DNA of 64,000 bases, from the NCBI RefSeq assembly GCF_010550245.1, contig NZ_JAAGLU010000040.1, positions 39,391 through 103,390 of the forward strand, in the 5' to 3' direction. The notes beneath the pieces were generated by a model. That model worked only from the letters and a program-made list of their open reading frames with translations. It ran no database searches and was not told the DNA's origin. This document shows positions 9,167 through 18,096 of this stretch, piece after piece. This DNA is from Streptomyces sp. SID12501 (lineage in GTDB: Bacteria; Actinomycetota; Actinomycetes; Streptomycetales; Streptomycetaceae). Position 1 is the stretch's first letter; each line of letters starts with the position of its first letter. A program made the translations under genes and the position numbers.

Positions 9167-9205
9167 TGCACGCGCGCGTGCATACCGCAAACCGTGCACG
9201 CGCGC
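9167..9205. repeat. Perfect palindrome plus partial repeat upstream of the ROK gene
   Basis: TGCACGCGCGCGTGCA at 9167-9182 is a perfect 16-bp palindrome; GTGCACGCGCGC recurs at 9194-9205. It lies between the ngcG stop and the ROK start. It could be an operator for autoregulation or a weak terminator for ngcEFG. Confidence 0.5.
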
Positions 9206-9336
9206 AGCTATGTGTACAAGACCTCGGATGCAGTTCAACCTCTTGACGGGAGGTGACCCGAACGGCTCAGCTTAGAGTTCACTAGTTGGACATAGACGGG
9301 GCCTCATCGAAGCGGTCCCGCGCGCAGGAGGTCGTC

Positions 9337-10536
9337 GTGGAGACTCCGGGGTCGCAGTCGTCACTGCACCGAGCCAACCTGGAACGGGTCGTACGGGCCG
9401 TGCGCCTCGCCGGGTCGCTCACACAGGCCGAGATCGCCAGGACCACCGGTCTGTCGGCGGCCACGGTGTCCAACATCGTCCGCGAGCTGAAGGACGGCGG
9501 AACCGTCGAGGTCACGCCCACCTCGGCGGGCGGGCGAAGGGCCCGGGCCGTCTCGCTGAGCGGGGACGCGGGCATCGTGATCGGCGTCGACTTCGGGCAC
9601 ACGCACCTACGGGTCGCGGTCGGCAACCTCGCCCACCAGGTGCTGGCCGAGGAATCCGAGCCGCTGGACGTGGACGCCTCCGCCGCGCAGGGCTTCGACC
9701 GGGCGGAAGAGCTGGTCAATCGCCTGATCGCAGCAACGGGCGTCGACCGTTCCAAGGTCGCCGGCGTAGGCCTGGGCGTACCGGGTCCGATCGACGTGGA
9801 GTCGGGCACCCTGGGCTCCAGCGCCATACTGCCGGGCTGGAGCGGTACCAGGCCGGGTGAGGAGCTGCGCGGGCGCCTCGACGTGCCGGTGTACGTGGAC
9901 AACGACGCCAACCTCGGCGCCCTCGGTGAGCTGGTCTGGGGCAGTGGCCGTGGGGTGCGGGACCTGGCGTACATCAAGGTCGCGAGCGGTGTCGGGGCCG
10001 GACTGGTGATCGAGGGGAAGATCTACCGGGGTCCGGGTGGCACAGCGGGAGAAATCGGGCATATTACTCTTGATGAATCCGGCCCTGTCTGCCGCTGCGG
10101 AAACCGGGGCTGCCTGGAGACCTTCGCGGCGGCGCGCTATGTGCTGCCGCTCCTCCAGTCCAGCCACGGAACCGACCTGACCATGGAAGGTGTCGTGCGG
10201 CTGGCGAGGGACGGCGACCCGGGCTGCCGTCGCGTGATCGCCGACGTCGGCCGTCATATCGGCAGTGGAGTCGCCAATCTCTGCAATCTGCTGAACCCGA
10301 GCAGGGTGGTCCTCGGTGGTGATCTCGCCGAGGCCGGTGAGCTGGTGCTCGGTCCCATAAGAGAGTCTGTCGGCCGCTATGCGATCCCCAGTGCGGCACG
10401 TCAACTGTCCGTTCTTCCAGGGGCACTTGGAGGTCGTGCGGAGGTGCTCGGAGCGCTCGCTCTCGCGTTGAGCGAAATGGGCGATTCGACGCTTTTGGAC
10501 GGCACGCTGAACGCAGCCACTCCTGCCTTCACCTAG
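9337..10536 (+). CDS. rok7B7: ROK-family transcriptional regulator (Rok7B7 type)
   Basis: 399 residues. GTG 9337 is chosen because AGGAGG ends five bases before it; the TTG at 9286 has no such site. Residues ~20-70 are a MarR-like winged helix (SLTQAEIARTTGLSAATVSN), followed by a sugar-kinase-like ROK domain with the GEIGH motif and the zinc-binding signature CRCGNRGCLE. In S. coelicolor the orthologue (SCO6008, from memory) sits between ngcEFG and xylFGH exactly as here; it represses xylose uptake and influences carbon control, antibiotic production and GlcNAc transport. I infer the same role: sensing a sugar or sugar phosphate and controlling both flanking importers. Confidence 0.88.
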   Translation: METPGSQSSLHRANLERVVRAVRLAGSLTQAEIARTTGLSAATVSNIVRELKDGGTVEVTPTSAGGRRARAVSLSGDAGIVIGVDFGHTHLRVAVGNLAHQVLAEESEPLDVDASAAQGFDRAEELVNRLIAATGVDRSKVAGVGLGVPGPIDVESGTLGSSAILPGWSGTRPGEELRGRLDVPVYVDNDANLGALGELVWGSGRGVRDLAYIKVASGVGAGLVIEGKIYRGPGGTAGEIGHITLDESGPVCRCGNRGCLETFAAARYVLPLLQSSHGTDLTMEGVVRLARDGDPGCRRVIADVGRHIGSGVANLCNLLNPSRVVLGGDLAEAGELVLGPIRESVGRYAIPSAARQLSVLPGALGGRAEVLGALALALSEMGDSTLLDGTLNAATPAFT

Positions 10537-10658
10537 AGAACGAACAAAGCCGTTGCCAACCCGTTAAGGATTTACTTCTTGACGTCGCACGTGTGGCCGA
10601 GTTGACTTCCAGCCACCTCGGCCGCAGCGTTGCGGCCCTGTCAGGGAGGCACCACCAA

Positions 10659-11747
10659 ATGAACGCGATGATGCGTAGAGTCGTGATCGGCACCACTGCT
10701 GTTTCCATGGCTCTCGCCGTGGCCGCTTGTGGCAAGGCCGGCGACGACGACAATGACAGCGGTTCGGGCGACAAGACCATCGGTCTGCTGCTCCCCGACA
10801 GCGTGACCGCGCGCTACGAGAAGTTCGACAAGCCCTTCTTCGTGGCCAAGGTCAAGGAGCTGTGTTCCGACTGCAAGGTCGAGTACGCGAACGCCGCCGG
10901 TGACGCGGCCAAGCAGGCCCAGCAGGTCAGCAGCATGATCACCAAGGGCGTCAAGGTGATCGTGGTCAGCGCACAGGACTCCGCCGCCATCAAGTCGTCC
11001 ATCCAGACGGCGGTCGACAAGGGCATCAAGGTCGTCGCGTACGACCGTCTGGCCCAGGGCCCGGTCTCCGCGTACGTCTCCTTCGACAACGTCAAGGTCG
11101 GTCAGCTTCAGGGCGAGGCCCTGCTCGCCTCCCTCGGTGCCAAGGCGACCCCGAAGGCCAAGGTCGTCATGATCAACGGTGACGACGCCGACCCGAACGC
11201 CGGTCAGTTCAAGAAGGGCGCGCACGAAGCCCTCGACGGCAAGGTCGACATCGCCTACGAGCAGTCCGGCCTGTGGAAGGACACCGTCGCCGCCCAGAAG
11301 ATGTCGGCCGCCATCACGCAGCTCGGCGCCAAGAACATCGCGGGCGTCTACGCCGCCAACGACGGCATGGCCGGTGGCATCGCCAACACCCTCAAGGGTG
11401 CGGGCATCAGCGGTATCCCGCTGACCGGCCAGGACGCGGAGCTCGCGGGTATCCAGCGCATCGTCGCCGGTACCCAGTCCAGCACCGTCTACAAGGCCTT
11501 CAAGCCGGAGGCCGACGCCGCCGCCCAGATCGCGGTCAACCTGCTCGACGGCAAGAGCATCGACTCGCTCGCCACCGAGAGCCTGACCAGCGGCTCCGGC
11601 GACAAGGTGCCCTCGCAGCTGCTGACCCCGGTGTCGGTCACCAAGGCCAACATCACGGACACAGTGGTCAAGGACAAGCTCTACACCGTCGCCGAGATCT
11701 GCGCCGGCGAGTTCGCCGCCGCATGCAAGACCGCCGGTCTTCAGTAG
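10659..11747 (+). CDS. xylF: Xylose ABC transporter binding lipoprotein
   Basis: 362-residue periplasmic-binding-protein-like lipoprotein, cluster B (ribose/xylose type). ATG 10659 has AGGGAGG nine bases upstream; the longer frame from 10593 lacks one. A short signal peptide ends at the lipobox VAAC, cysteine 24. The two-lobed domain (residues ~45-340) has D-xylose-binding features such as YDRLAQGPVSAYVSFDN and GVYAANDGMAGG. It delivers xylose to XylH. The 110 bp upstream contain TACTTCTTGACG, resembling a motif upstream of ngcE, a possible ROK target. Confidence 0.87.
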   Translation: MNAMMRRVVIGTTAVSMALAVAACGKAGDDDNDSGSGDKTIGLLLPDSVTARYEKFDKPFFVAKVKELCSDCKVEYANAAGDAAKQAQQVSSMITKGVKVIVVSAQDSAAIKSSIQTAVDKGIKVVAYDRLAQGPVSAYVSFDNVKVGQLQGEALLASLGAKATPKAKVVMINGDDADPNAGQFKKGAHEALDGKVDIAYEQSGLWKDTVAAQKMSAAITQLGAKNIAGVYAANDGMAGGIANTLKGAGISGIPLTGQDAELAGIQRIVAGTQSSTVYKAFKPEADAAAQIAVNLLDGKSIDSLATESLTSGSGDKVPSQLLTPVSVTKANITDTVVKDKLYTVAEICAGEFAAACKTAGLQ

Positions 11748-11834
11748 TCGGCAGCCACACCAGGACCGCCGGCACCGGGCGAGCCCTCACAGGCGCTCAC
11801 CCGGACATGACCGCCCGGCGGTCCCGCGAGACCT

Positions 11835-11886
11835 GTCCGACGCCCGACCCGGCCTTCATACCCCGCTGCCGGGCCGGGCGTCGGAC
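11835..11886 (+). terminator. Attenuating hairpin between xylF and xylG
   Basis: Arms GTCCGACGCCCG (11835-11846) and CGGGCGTCGGAC (11875-11886) are perfectly complementary and extend inward through CCGGC/GCCGG. It is too strong to be chance and lies in a 267-bp gap inside an otherwise compact operon. It probably stabilises the xylF message or reduces read-through into xylGH, giving more binding protein than membrane components. No T-tract follows. Confidence 0.6.
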
Positions 11887-12014
11887 GGAACCGTTGCCAT
11901 CGGCACCGGATTCGCGCATGTTCGTTCTGTAATCCAGTGCCATCGCGCACACCCCTCCGCGCCTACCCCAAGCGCGGCATCCCCGCCGGTCAGGCGGCGA
12001 AGGAGATGGTTCAC

Positions 12015-12797
12015 GTGTCCGCTACGCCCGTGTTGGCGTTGCGCGGAGTCTCCAAGCGGTTCGGTGCGGTCCAGGCCCTCACCGACGTAGAGCTGGAGGT
12101 CCAGTCCGGAGAAGTGGTCGCCCTGGTGGGCGACAACGGCGCAGGAAAGTCGACCCTGGTCAAGACGATCGCGGGCGTTCACCCCATCGATGAGGGCGTC
12201 ATCGAGTGGGAGGGCAACCCGGTCAGCATCAACAAGCCGCACGACGCCCAGGGACTCGGCGTCGCGACCGTCTATCAGGACCTCGCTCTGTGCGACAACC
12301 TCGATGTGGTCGGCAACCTCTACCTCGGACGTGAGCTGCTGCGCCGCGGCGTCATCGACGAGGTGTCGATGGAGAAGAACGCCCGGGAACTGCTGAGCAC
12401 GCTCTCCATCCGCATCCCGAGCGTGCGCATCCCGATCGCCAGCCTCTCAGGCGGTCAGCGCCAGGTCGTCGCCATCGCGCGCGCCCTGATCGGCGACCCC
12501 AAGGTCGTCATCCTCGACGAGCCCACCGCAGCCCTCGGCGTCGAGCAGACCGCCCAGGTCCTCGACCTCGTCGAGCGGCTGCGCGAGCGCAACCTCGGTG
12601 TCATCCTCATCAGCCACAACATGGCCGACGTGAAGGCGGTCGCGGACACCGTCCACGTCCTGCGCCTCGGCAGGAACAACGGCTCCTTCCCCGTGAAGAC
12701 CACGAGCCACGAAGAGATCATCGCCGCGATCACCGGAGCCACGGACAACGCCGTGACCCGTCGTGCGGGGCGTCGCGACGCGGAGGCGGCAAAGTGA
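12015..12797 (+). CDS. xylG: Xylose ABC transporter ATPase (single ABC domain)
   Basis: 260 residues with one ATP-binding cassette: Walker A GDNGAGKS (39-46), signature SLSGGQRQ, Walker B VVILDEPT and a switch histidine in LISHNMADV. GTG 12015 is preferred because AAGGAG lies nine bases before it; ATG 12006 overlaps that site. Enteric XylG has two fused cassettes (~510 residues), so this is a half-size protein that must act as a homodimer. It energises xylose import through XylH. Its TGA overlaps the xylH GTG by four bases. Confidence 0.87.
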   Translation: MSATPVLALRGVSKRFGAVQALTDVELEVQSGEVVALVGDNGAGKSTLVKTIAGVHPIDEGVIEWEGNPVSINKPHDAQGLGVATVYQDLALCDNLDVVGNLYLGRELLRRGVIDEVSMEKNARELLSTLSIRIPSVRIPIASLSGGQRQVVAIARALIGDPKVVILDEPTAALGVEQTAQVLDLVERLRERNLGVILISHNMADVKAVADTVHVLRLGRNNGSFPVKTTSHEEIIAAITGATDNAVTRRAGRRDAEAAK

Positions 12798-14116
12798 GTG
12801 ACACGTCCAAGACCGTGAAGCCCGACCCAGGAGCGGAGCACCAGAACACGGTGGCACCCGCCGACGACCCGACCGCGGCGCCGGTGTCCGTCGTCGACCC
12901 GCGTCTGCTGGTCCGCGACGAGGGCCTCAAGGGCTACGTCACCGAGTTCAAGCGCAAGGTGAAGGGCGGTGAGCTGGGCTCGCTGCCGGTCGTCATCGGT
13001 CTGATCGTCATCTGGACGATCTTCCAGCTCCAGAACGACCGTTTCCTCAGCGCCGACAACCTCTCCAACATCAGCTACTACCTCTCGGCCACCGGCATGC
13101 TCGCCATCGGCCTGGTGTTCGTGCTGCTGCTCGGTGAGATCGACCTCTCCGTCGGCTCGGTCAGCGGTTTCGCGTCCACGCTCTTCGCCGTCTTCGTGGT
13201 CACCCATGGGATGAACGGCTGGCTTGCGCTGGTCCTGACCATCGCGACCGGTGTCGGCATCGGCGCGCTGCACGGCTGGTTCTTCGCCAAGATCGGCGTA
13301 CCCGCGTTCGTCGTGACGCTGGCCGGTTTCCTCGGCTGGAACGGCCTGATGCTGTGGCTGCTGGGCTCCAGCGGCACCATCAACATCCCGGCCGACCACG
13401 GCCCGGTCAAGCTGTTCGGCCAGAGTTCCTTCTTCATGGACCAGGCCGTCATCGGCGCCTATCTGCTCGCCGGTCTCGGTGTCCTGTCGATGCTCGTCGG
13501 CTCCTTCGGTGAACAGCGTCGGCGCAAGGCCGCCGGGGTGCCCTTCCGGCCCACCAGCGAGATCGCTCTGCGGGTCGGCGCGCTCGCCGTGGCGTCCTTC
13601 GCCGCCGCGGCCGTGCTGAACAACTCGGCCGGTGTGTCCAACGCCCTGGTGATCTTCCTCGCGGCGCTGGTGATCGTGGACTTCGTGCTCCGCCGTACGA
13701 CGTACGGCCGCAAGGTCTTCGCGGTCGGCGGCGGCATCGAGGCGGCCCGCAGGGCCGGTATCAACGTGCCGATGATCCGTATCACCGTGTTCGCCATCTC
13801 CGGTGGGTTCGCGGCGATCGGCGGCATGTTCTTCGCCGGTCAGACGGCGAGCGCGACGCTGAACGCGGGTGGCGGCAACACGCTGATGCTCGCCATCGCG
13901 GCGGCGGTCATCGGCGGCACCAGCCTGTTCGGTGGGCGCGGCACGGTATGGTCCGCGCTGCTGGGCATGCTGGTGATCCAGTCGATCCAGACGGGTCTGG
14001 ACCTGCTGAACATGAACACGTCGATCCAGTACATGATCACCGGTGCGGTGCTGTTGGGCGCGGTCGTCATCGACTCCGTGTCCCGGCGGAGCCAGAAGGC
14101 CGCCGGCCGGGCGTGA
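12794..14116 (+). CDS. xylH: Xylose ABC transporter permease
   Basis: 440 residues, BPD_transp_2 family, starting GTG 12794 in a GTGA overlap with xylG. A ~65-residue hydrophilic N-terminus is followed by about ten transmembrane segments, with the conserved family motifs GEIDLSVGSVSG and GGTSLFGGRGTV. It forms the membrane channel of the XylFGH importer, which is high-affinity and probably induced by xylose through the nearby ROK protein. Confidence 0.87.
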   Translation: MSDTSKTVKPDPGAEHQNTVAPADDPTAAPVSVVDPRLLVRDEGLKGYVTEFKRKVKGGELGSLPVVIGLIVIWTIFQLQNDRFLSADNLSNISYYLSATGMLAIGLVFVLLLGEIDLSVGSVSGFASTLFAVFVVTHGMNGWLALVLTIATGVGIGALHGWFFAKIGVPAFVVTLAGFLGWNGLMLWLLGSSGTINIPADHGPVKLFGQSSFFMDQAVIGAYLLAGLGVLSMLVGSFGEQRRRKAAGVPFRPTSEIALRVGALAVASFAAAAVLNNSAGVSNALVIFLAALVIVDFVLRRTTYGRKVFAVGGGIEAARRAGINVPMIRITVFAISGGFAAIGGMFFAGQTASATLNAGGGNTLMLAIAAAVIGGTSLFGGRGTVWSALLGMLVIQSIQTGLDLLNMNTSIQYMITGAVLLGAVVIDSVSRRSQKAAGRA

Positions 14117-14121
14117 GAGCG

Positions 14122-14217
14122 CCGTAGGGGTGCGGGTTGGTCTTCTGCTGCCGGCCCGCTGTGGCTTGTCGCGCCCGCGCGGCGGAGCCGCAAATTGAAC
14201 ACAGCCCCGCGCCCCTG
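14122..14217 (+). repeat. Dispersed foldable repeat, copy A (with internal insert)
   Basis: Starts GCCGTAGGGGTGCGGG just after the xylH stop and ends CCCCGCGCCCCT. The outer arms AGGGGTGCGG and CCGCGCCCCT pair (one G-U). The shared core GCTGTGGCTTGTCGCGC matches copies at 35786-35857 and 60622-60690. Compared with these, copy A carries about 28 extra bases (CGCGCGGCGGAGCCGC...) between the core and the closing arm. Confidence 0.75.
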
Positions 14218-14280
14218 AAAGGCGCCTGCGGCGGCCTTTCAGACAAATGTGCCCGGTGCCGCAAGCGCGGTGCCGGGCAC
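14215..14280. terminator. Tandem terminator hairpins after xylH
   Basis: Two hairpins: CTGAAAGG/CCTTTCAG (14215-14242) and GTGCCCGG/CCGGGCAC (14249-14280), the second with inner CCGC/GCGG pairs. With the repeat just before, they fill the 308-bp gap between xylH and dxs and should insulate the xyl operon from dxs. Confidence 0.7.
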
Positions 14281-14370
14281 AGCTGTGTCATAGGCGACAC
14301 ATTTCTTGGGTACGGCCGATCGCGTGACGTATCACGCAGAGGCCGGGCGTCGGTCGCGAAGGCGGAACAC

Positions 14371-14376
14371 TAGACT
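14371..14376 (+). promoter_or_regulatory. Probable dxs promoter -10 box
   Basis: TAGACT matches the usual Streptomyces HrdB-type -10 element and lies 49 bases upstream of the dxs start. No good -35 is visible at 17-18 bp, so the call rests on the -10 alone. Confidence 0.4.
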
Positions 14377-14424
14377 CGACACGCCCGGCGAAAGCTCGAT
14401 CAGCTCTACTGCAAGGAGGCACGG

Positions 14425-16353
14425 GTGCCGCTGCTGACCCGCATCAAGGGACCGCGCGATCTTGACCGGCTCAGCCTGGAACAGCTCGACCAGCTGGCCG
14501 AGGAGATCCGGACCTTCCTCGTCGACGCGGTCTCCAAGACCGGCGGCCACCTCGGCCCCAACCTCGGGGTCGTCGAGCTCACCATCGCGCTGCACCGGGT
14601 CTTCGAGTCGCCGAAGGACAAGGTGCTGTGGGACACGGGCCACCAGTCCTACGTCCACAAGCTGCTCACCGGCCGCCAGGACTTCTCGAGGCTGAAGATG
14701 AAGGGCGGCCTGTCGGGCTACCCCTCGCAGGCCGAGTCCGAGCACGACGTCATCGAGAACTCGCACGCCTCGACGGTCCTCGGCTGGGCCGACGGTCTCG
14801 CCAAGTCCAACCAGGTACTGAAACGCGACGACCATCACGTGGTCGCCGTCATCGGTGACGGCGCGCTCACCGGCGGTATGGCCTGGGAGGCGCTGAACAA
14901 CATCGCCGACGCCAAGGACCGCCCGCTGGTCATCGTCGTCAACGACAACGAACGTTCGTACGCGCCGACCATCGGCGGCCTCGCCAACCACCTGGCCACC
15001 CTGCGCACGACGGACGGCTACGAGCGGTTCCTCGCCAAGGGCAAGGACCTGCTGGAGCGGACCCCGGTAGTCGGCAGACCGCTGTACGAGACCCTGCACG
15101 GCGCCAAGAAGGGCCTCAAGGACTTCATCGCCCCGCAGGGCATGTTCGAGGACCTGGGGCTCAAGTACGTCGGCCCGATCGACGGCCACGACATCGAGGC
15201 CCTGGAGTCCGCGCTGGCCCGCGCCAAGCGGTTCGGCGGCCCGGTCATCGTGCACTGCCTCACGGAGAAGGGCCGCGGCTACCAGCCCGCCCTCCAGGAC
15301 GAGGCCGACCGCTTCCACGGCATCGGCCCCATCCACCCCGACACCGGCCTGCCGGTCAAGGCCTCGGGCGCCGACTGGACCTCCGTCTTCGGCGACGAGA
15401 TGGTCGAGCTGGGCCGGGAGCGCGAGGACATCGTCGCCATCACGGCCGCGATGCTCCAGCCCGTCGGCCTGAAGAAGTTCGCGGACGCCTTCCCGGACCG
15501 CATCTACGACGTCGGTATCGCGGAGCAGCACGGCGCCGTCTCGGCGGCCGGGCTCGCCACCGGGGGAGTGCACCCCGTCTTCGCGGTGTACGCCACCTTC
15601 CTGAACCGGGCCTTCGACCAGGTCCTCATGGACGTGGCGCTGCACAAGTGCGGAGTGACGTTCGTCCTCGACCGGGCCGGCGTCACCGGCACCGACGGGG
15701 CCTCGCACAACGGTATGTGGGACATGTCGATCCTCCAGGTCGTCCCGGGCCTCAGGCTCGCCGCCCCGCGCGACGCCGACCAGGTCCGCGCCCAGCTCCG
15801 CGAGGCCGTCGAGGTCGACGACGCGCCGACCGTCGTCCGCTTCTCGAAGGGCGCCGTCGGCCCCGCCGTACCCGCCGTGGGACGCGTCGGCGGCATGGAC
15901 GTGCTGCGCGAGCCCGGCACCGACACGCCGGACGTGCTCCTCGTCTCCGTGGGTGCGCTGGCGCCGATGTGTCTGGAGATCGCCGGGCTGCTGGACCAGC
16001 AGGGCATCTCGACCACCGTCGTCGACCCGCGCTGGGTCAAGCCGGTCGACGAGGCCATGGCGCCGCTTGCCGAGCGGCACCGCGTGGTCGTCACCGTCGA
16101 GGACAACTCCCGGGTGGGCGGCGTCGGTTCGGCCGTCGCGCAGGCCCTGCGGGACGCGGGGGTCGACGTACCGCTGCGCGACTTCGGCATCCCGCCGCGC
16201 TTCCTCGACCACGCCTCCCGGGCCGAGGTCATGGCGGAGATCGGCCTGACGGCACCGGACATCGCCCGCCAGGTCACCGGGCTGGTCTCCAGGATCGACG
16301 GACGGTTCGAGCAGTCCGAGGTCGACTCGTCGGTGGAGTCCGCCCGCGACTGA
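14425..16353 (+). CDS. dxs: 1-deoxy-D-xylulose-5-phosphate synthase
   Basis: 642 residues, the normal family length. GTG 14425 follows AAGGAGG by five bases. It condenses pyruvate and glyceraldehyde 3-phosphate to DXP, the first step of the MEP isoprenoid pathway and a source for thiamine and pyridoxal. Seen: substrate motif GGHLGPNLG, thiamine-diphosphate motif GDGALTGGMAWEALNN, the cofactor-activating glutamate in VGIAEQHGAVSAA, and DRAGVTGTDGASHNG. Streptomycetes often carry two dxs genes; this corresponds to the copy next to xylFGH (SCO6013 in S. coelicolor, from memory). All catalytic motifs are intact. Confidence 0.95.
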   Translation: MPLLTRIKGPRDLDRLSLEQLDQLAEEIRTFLVDAVSKTGGHLGPNLGVVELTIALHRVFESPKDKVLWDTGHQSYVHKLLTGRQDFSRLKMKGGLSGYPSQAESEHDVIENSHASTVLGWADGLAKSNQVLKRDDHHVVAVIGDGALTGGMAWEALNNIADAKDRPLVIVVNDNERSYAPTIGGLANHLATLRTTDGYERFLAKGKDLLERTPVVGRPLYETLHGAKKGLKDFIAPQGMFEDLGLKYVGPIDGHDIEALESALARAKRFGGPVIVHCLTEKGRGYQPALQDEADRFHGIGPIHPDTGLPVKASGADWTSVFGDEMVELGREREDIVAITAAMLQPVGLKKFADAFPDRIYDVGIAEQHGAVSAAGLATGGVHPVFAVYATFLNRAFDQVLMDVALHKCGVTFVLDRAGVTGTDGASHNGMWDMSILQVVPGLRLAAPRDADQVRAQLREAVEVDDAPTVVRFSKGAVGPAVPAVGRVGGMDVLREPGTDTPDVLLVSVGALAPMCLEIAGLLDQQGISTTVVDPRWVKPVDEAMAPLAERHRVVVTVEDNSRVGGVGSAVAQALRDAGVDVPLRDFGIPPRFLDHASRAEVMAEIGLTAPDIARQVTGLVSRIDGRFEQSEVDSSVESARD

Positions 16354-16380
16354 CCCACGGCTGACCCACCACTGATCCCC

Positions 16381-16426
16381 AATGGGCCGGTTCCCCCACT
16401 CTTTACGGTGGTGGAACCGGCCCATT
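16381..16426. terminator. Strong terminator after dxs
   Basis: AATGGGCCGGTTCC (16381-16394) and GGAACCGGCCCATT (16413-16426) are a perfect 14-bp inverted repeat, extended inside by CCAC/GTGG. It lies 28 bp after the dxs stop. Confidence 0.85.
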
Positions 16427-16457
16427 AGCGTGAAATCCCTCGCGCCGGGGCAGGCGC

Positions 16458-16495
16458 TCCCCCAGTCTCGGCTTCACTCGACCGGGGGGACCCCC
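16458..16495 (+). repeat. Short intergenic hairpin of a common Streptomyces type
   Basis: CTCCCCCAGTCTCGGCTTCA followed by CTCGACCGGGGGGACCCCC folds through CCCCC/GGGGG arms. From memory this is a frequently repeated intergenic hairpin in Streptomyces genomes. Only one copy is in this window, so its repeat status is not shown here. Confidence 0.45.
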
Positions 16496-16546
16496 ATCGC
16501 CCGCTCTTGATCATGTCCGGGACGACACAGCGTGGGAGGTACGCCC

Positions 16547-18052
16547 GTGAGCAGCACCCTCTTCAGGACGAAGAAGGTCGAACAGTCCATCCGCGACACC
16601 GAGGAACCAGAACACGCGCTCAAGAAATCCCTGTCCGCGCTGGATCTGACGGTATTCGGCGTCGGTGTCATCATCGGCACCGGCATCTTCGTCCTCACCG
16701 GCACGGTCGCCAAGAACAACGCCGGCCCCGCCGTCGCCCTGGCCTTCGCGGTCGCCGGGGTCGTCTGCGCCCTCGCGGCGCTCTGCTACGCCGAGTTCGC
16801 CTCCACGGTCCCGGTGGCCGGGTCCGCGTACACGTTCTCGTACGCCTCGCTCGGCGAGCTGCCCGCCTGGATCATCGGCTGGGACCTGGTACTGGAGTTC
16901 GCGCTCGGAACGGCGGTGGTGGCCGTCGGCTGGTCCGGCTACATCACCTCGCTCCTCGACAACGCCGGCTGGCACCTGCCGGAGGCGCTCAGCGGCCGGG
17001 ACGGGGCCGACGGCTTCGGCTTCGACATCCTCGCCGCCGGGCTGGTCCTGGCGCTGACCGGCATCCTCGTACTCGGCACGAAGCTCTCCGCGCGCGTCAC
17101 CACGATCGTCGTCGCCGTCAAGGTGACCGTCGTTCTCGTCGTGATCATCGCGGGCGCCTTCTTCGTCAAGAGCGACAACTACCGCCCGTTCATCCCGAAG
17201 GCGCAGGAGGTGCCGGCCGGCGACGGCCTCCAATCGCCGCTCATCCAGCTGATGTTCGGCTGGGCGCCCTCGAACTTCGGCGTGATGGGCGTCTTCACGG
17301 CCGCCTCCGTGGTCTTCTTCGCCTTCATCGGCTTCGACGTGGTGGCCACGGCCGCCGAGGAGACCAGGAACCCGCAACGGGACATGCCCCGGGGCATCCT
17401 CGGCTCCCTCGTCATCTGCACCACCCTGTACGTCGCGGTGTCGATCGTGGTGACCGGTATGCAGCACTACACCGAGCTGTCGGTGACCGCACCGCTCGCC
17501 GACGCCTTCAAGGCGACCGGGCACCCGTGGTTCGCGGGCTTCATCAGCTTCGGCGCCGCCGTCGGCCTGACGACGGTCTGCATGATCCTTCTCCTCGGCC
17601 AGACCCGGGTCTTCTTCGCGATGAGCCGCGACGGCCTGCTGCCCCGCTTCTTCTCCCACGTCCACCCGCGCTTCAGGACCCCGCACCGGCCGACGATCCT
17701 GCTGGGCGTGATCATCGCGATCGTCGCCGGCTTCACCCCGCTGAGCGAACTCGCCGAACTGGTCAACATCGGGACGCTGTTCGCCTTCGTGGTCGTCGCG
17801 ATCGGCGTGGTCATCCTCCGCAGGTCCCGCCCCGACCTGCCCCGGGCCTTCCGGACCCCGTGGGTGCCGTTCATCCCGATCCTGTCGGTGCTCGCCTCGT
17901 TCTGGCTGATGCTGAACCTGCCCGCCGAGACCTGGCTCAGGTTCGGCGTCTGGATGGCGATCGGCTTCCTCGTGTACTTCCTGTACGGCCGCTCCCACAG
18001 CCGCCTCGGACAGGAGCAGAAGGAGCAGAAGGCGACGGCCGACACCAACTGA
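16547..18052 (+). CDS. APC-family amino-acid permease (cationic amino-acid transporter type)
   Basis: 501 residues; GTG 16547 has GGGAGG seven bases upstream. About 12 transmembrane helices are predicted, preceded by a hydrophilic N-terminus (EEPEHALKKSLSALDLTVFG). The first helix carries the APC hallmark GVGVIIGTGIFVLTG, and the CAT-subfamily motif FFAFIGFDVVATAAEET is present. It probably imports or exchanges an amino acid across the cytoplasmic membrane. The substrate cannot be told. It stands alone between dxs and a convergent gene. Confidence 0.85.
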   Translation: MSSTLFRTKKVEQSIRDTEEPEHALKKSLSALDLTVFGVGVIIGTGIFVLTGTVAKNNAGPAVALAFAVAGVVCALAALCYAEFASTVPVAGSAYTFSYASLGELPAWIIGWDLVLEFALGTAVVAVGWSGYITSLLDNAGWHLPEALSGRDGADGFGFDILAAGLVLALTGILVLGTKLSARVTTIVVAVKVTVVLVVIIAGAFFVKSDNYRPFIPKAQEVPAGDGLQSPLIQLMFGWAPSNFGVMGVFTAASVVFFAFIGFDVVATAAEETRNPQRDMPRGILGSLVICTTLYVAVSIVVTGMQHYTELSVTAPLADAFKATGHPWFAGFISFGAAVGLTTVCMILLLGQTRVFFAMSRDGLLPRFFSHVHPRFRTPHRPTILLGVIIAIVAGFTPLSELAELVNIGTLFAFVVVAIGVVILRRSRPDLPRAFRTPWVPFIPILSVLASFWLMLNLPAETWLRFGVWMAIGFLVYFLYGRSHSRLGQEQKEQKATADTN

Positions 18053-18096
18053 CCTGAAAAGTCGGCGAAGTTGACCATCGGGCCCCGTGCGGCGGG

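Noticed and set aside
14332..16425. 697-residue open frame opposite dxs
   Set aside because: Antisense to dxs, low-complexity Asp/Arg/Val composition and no motif.
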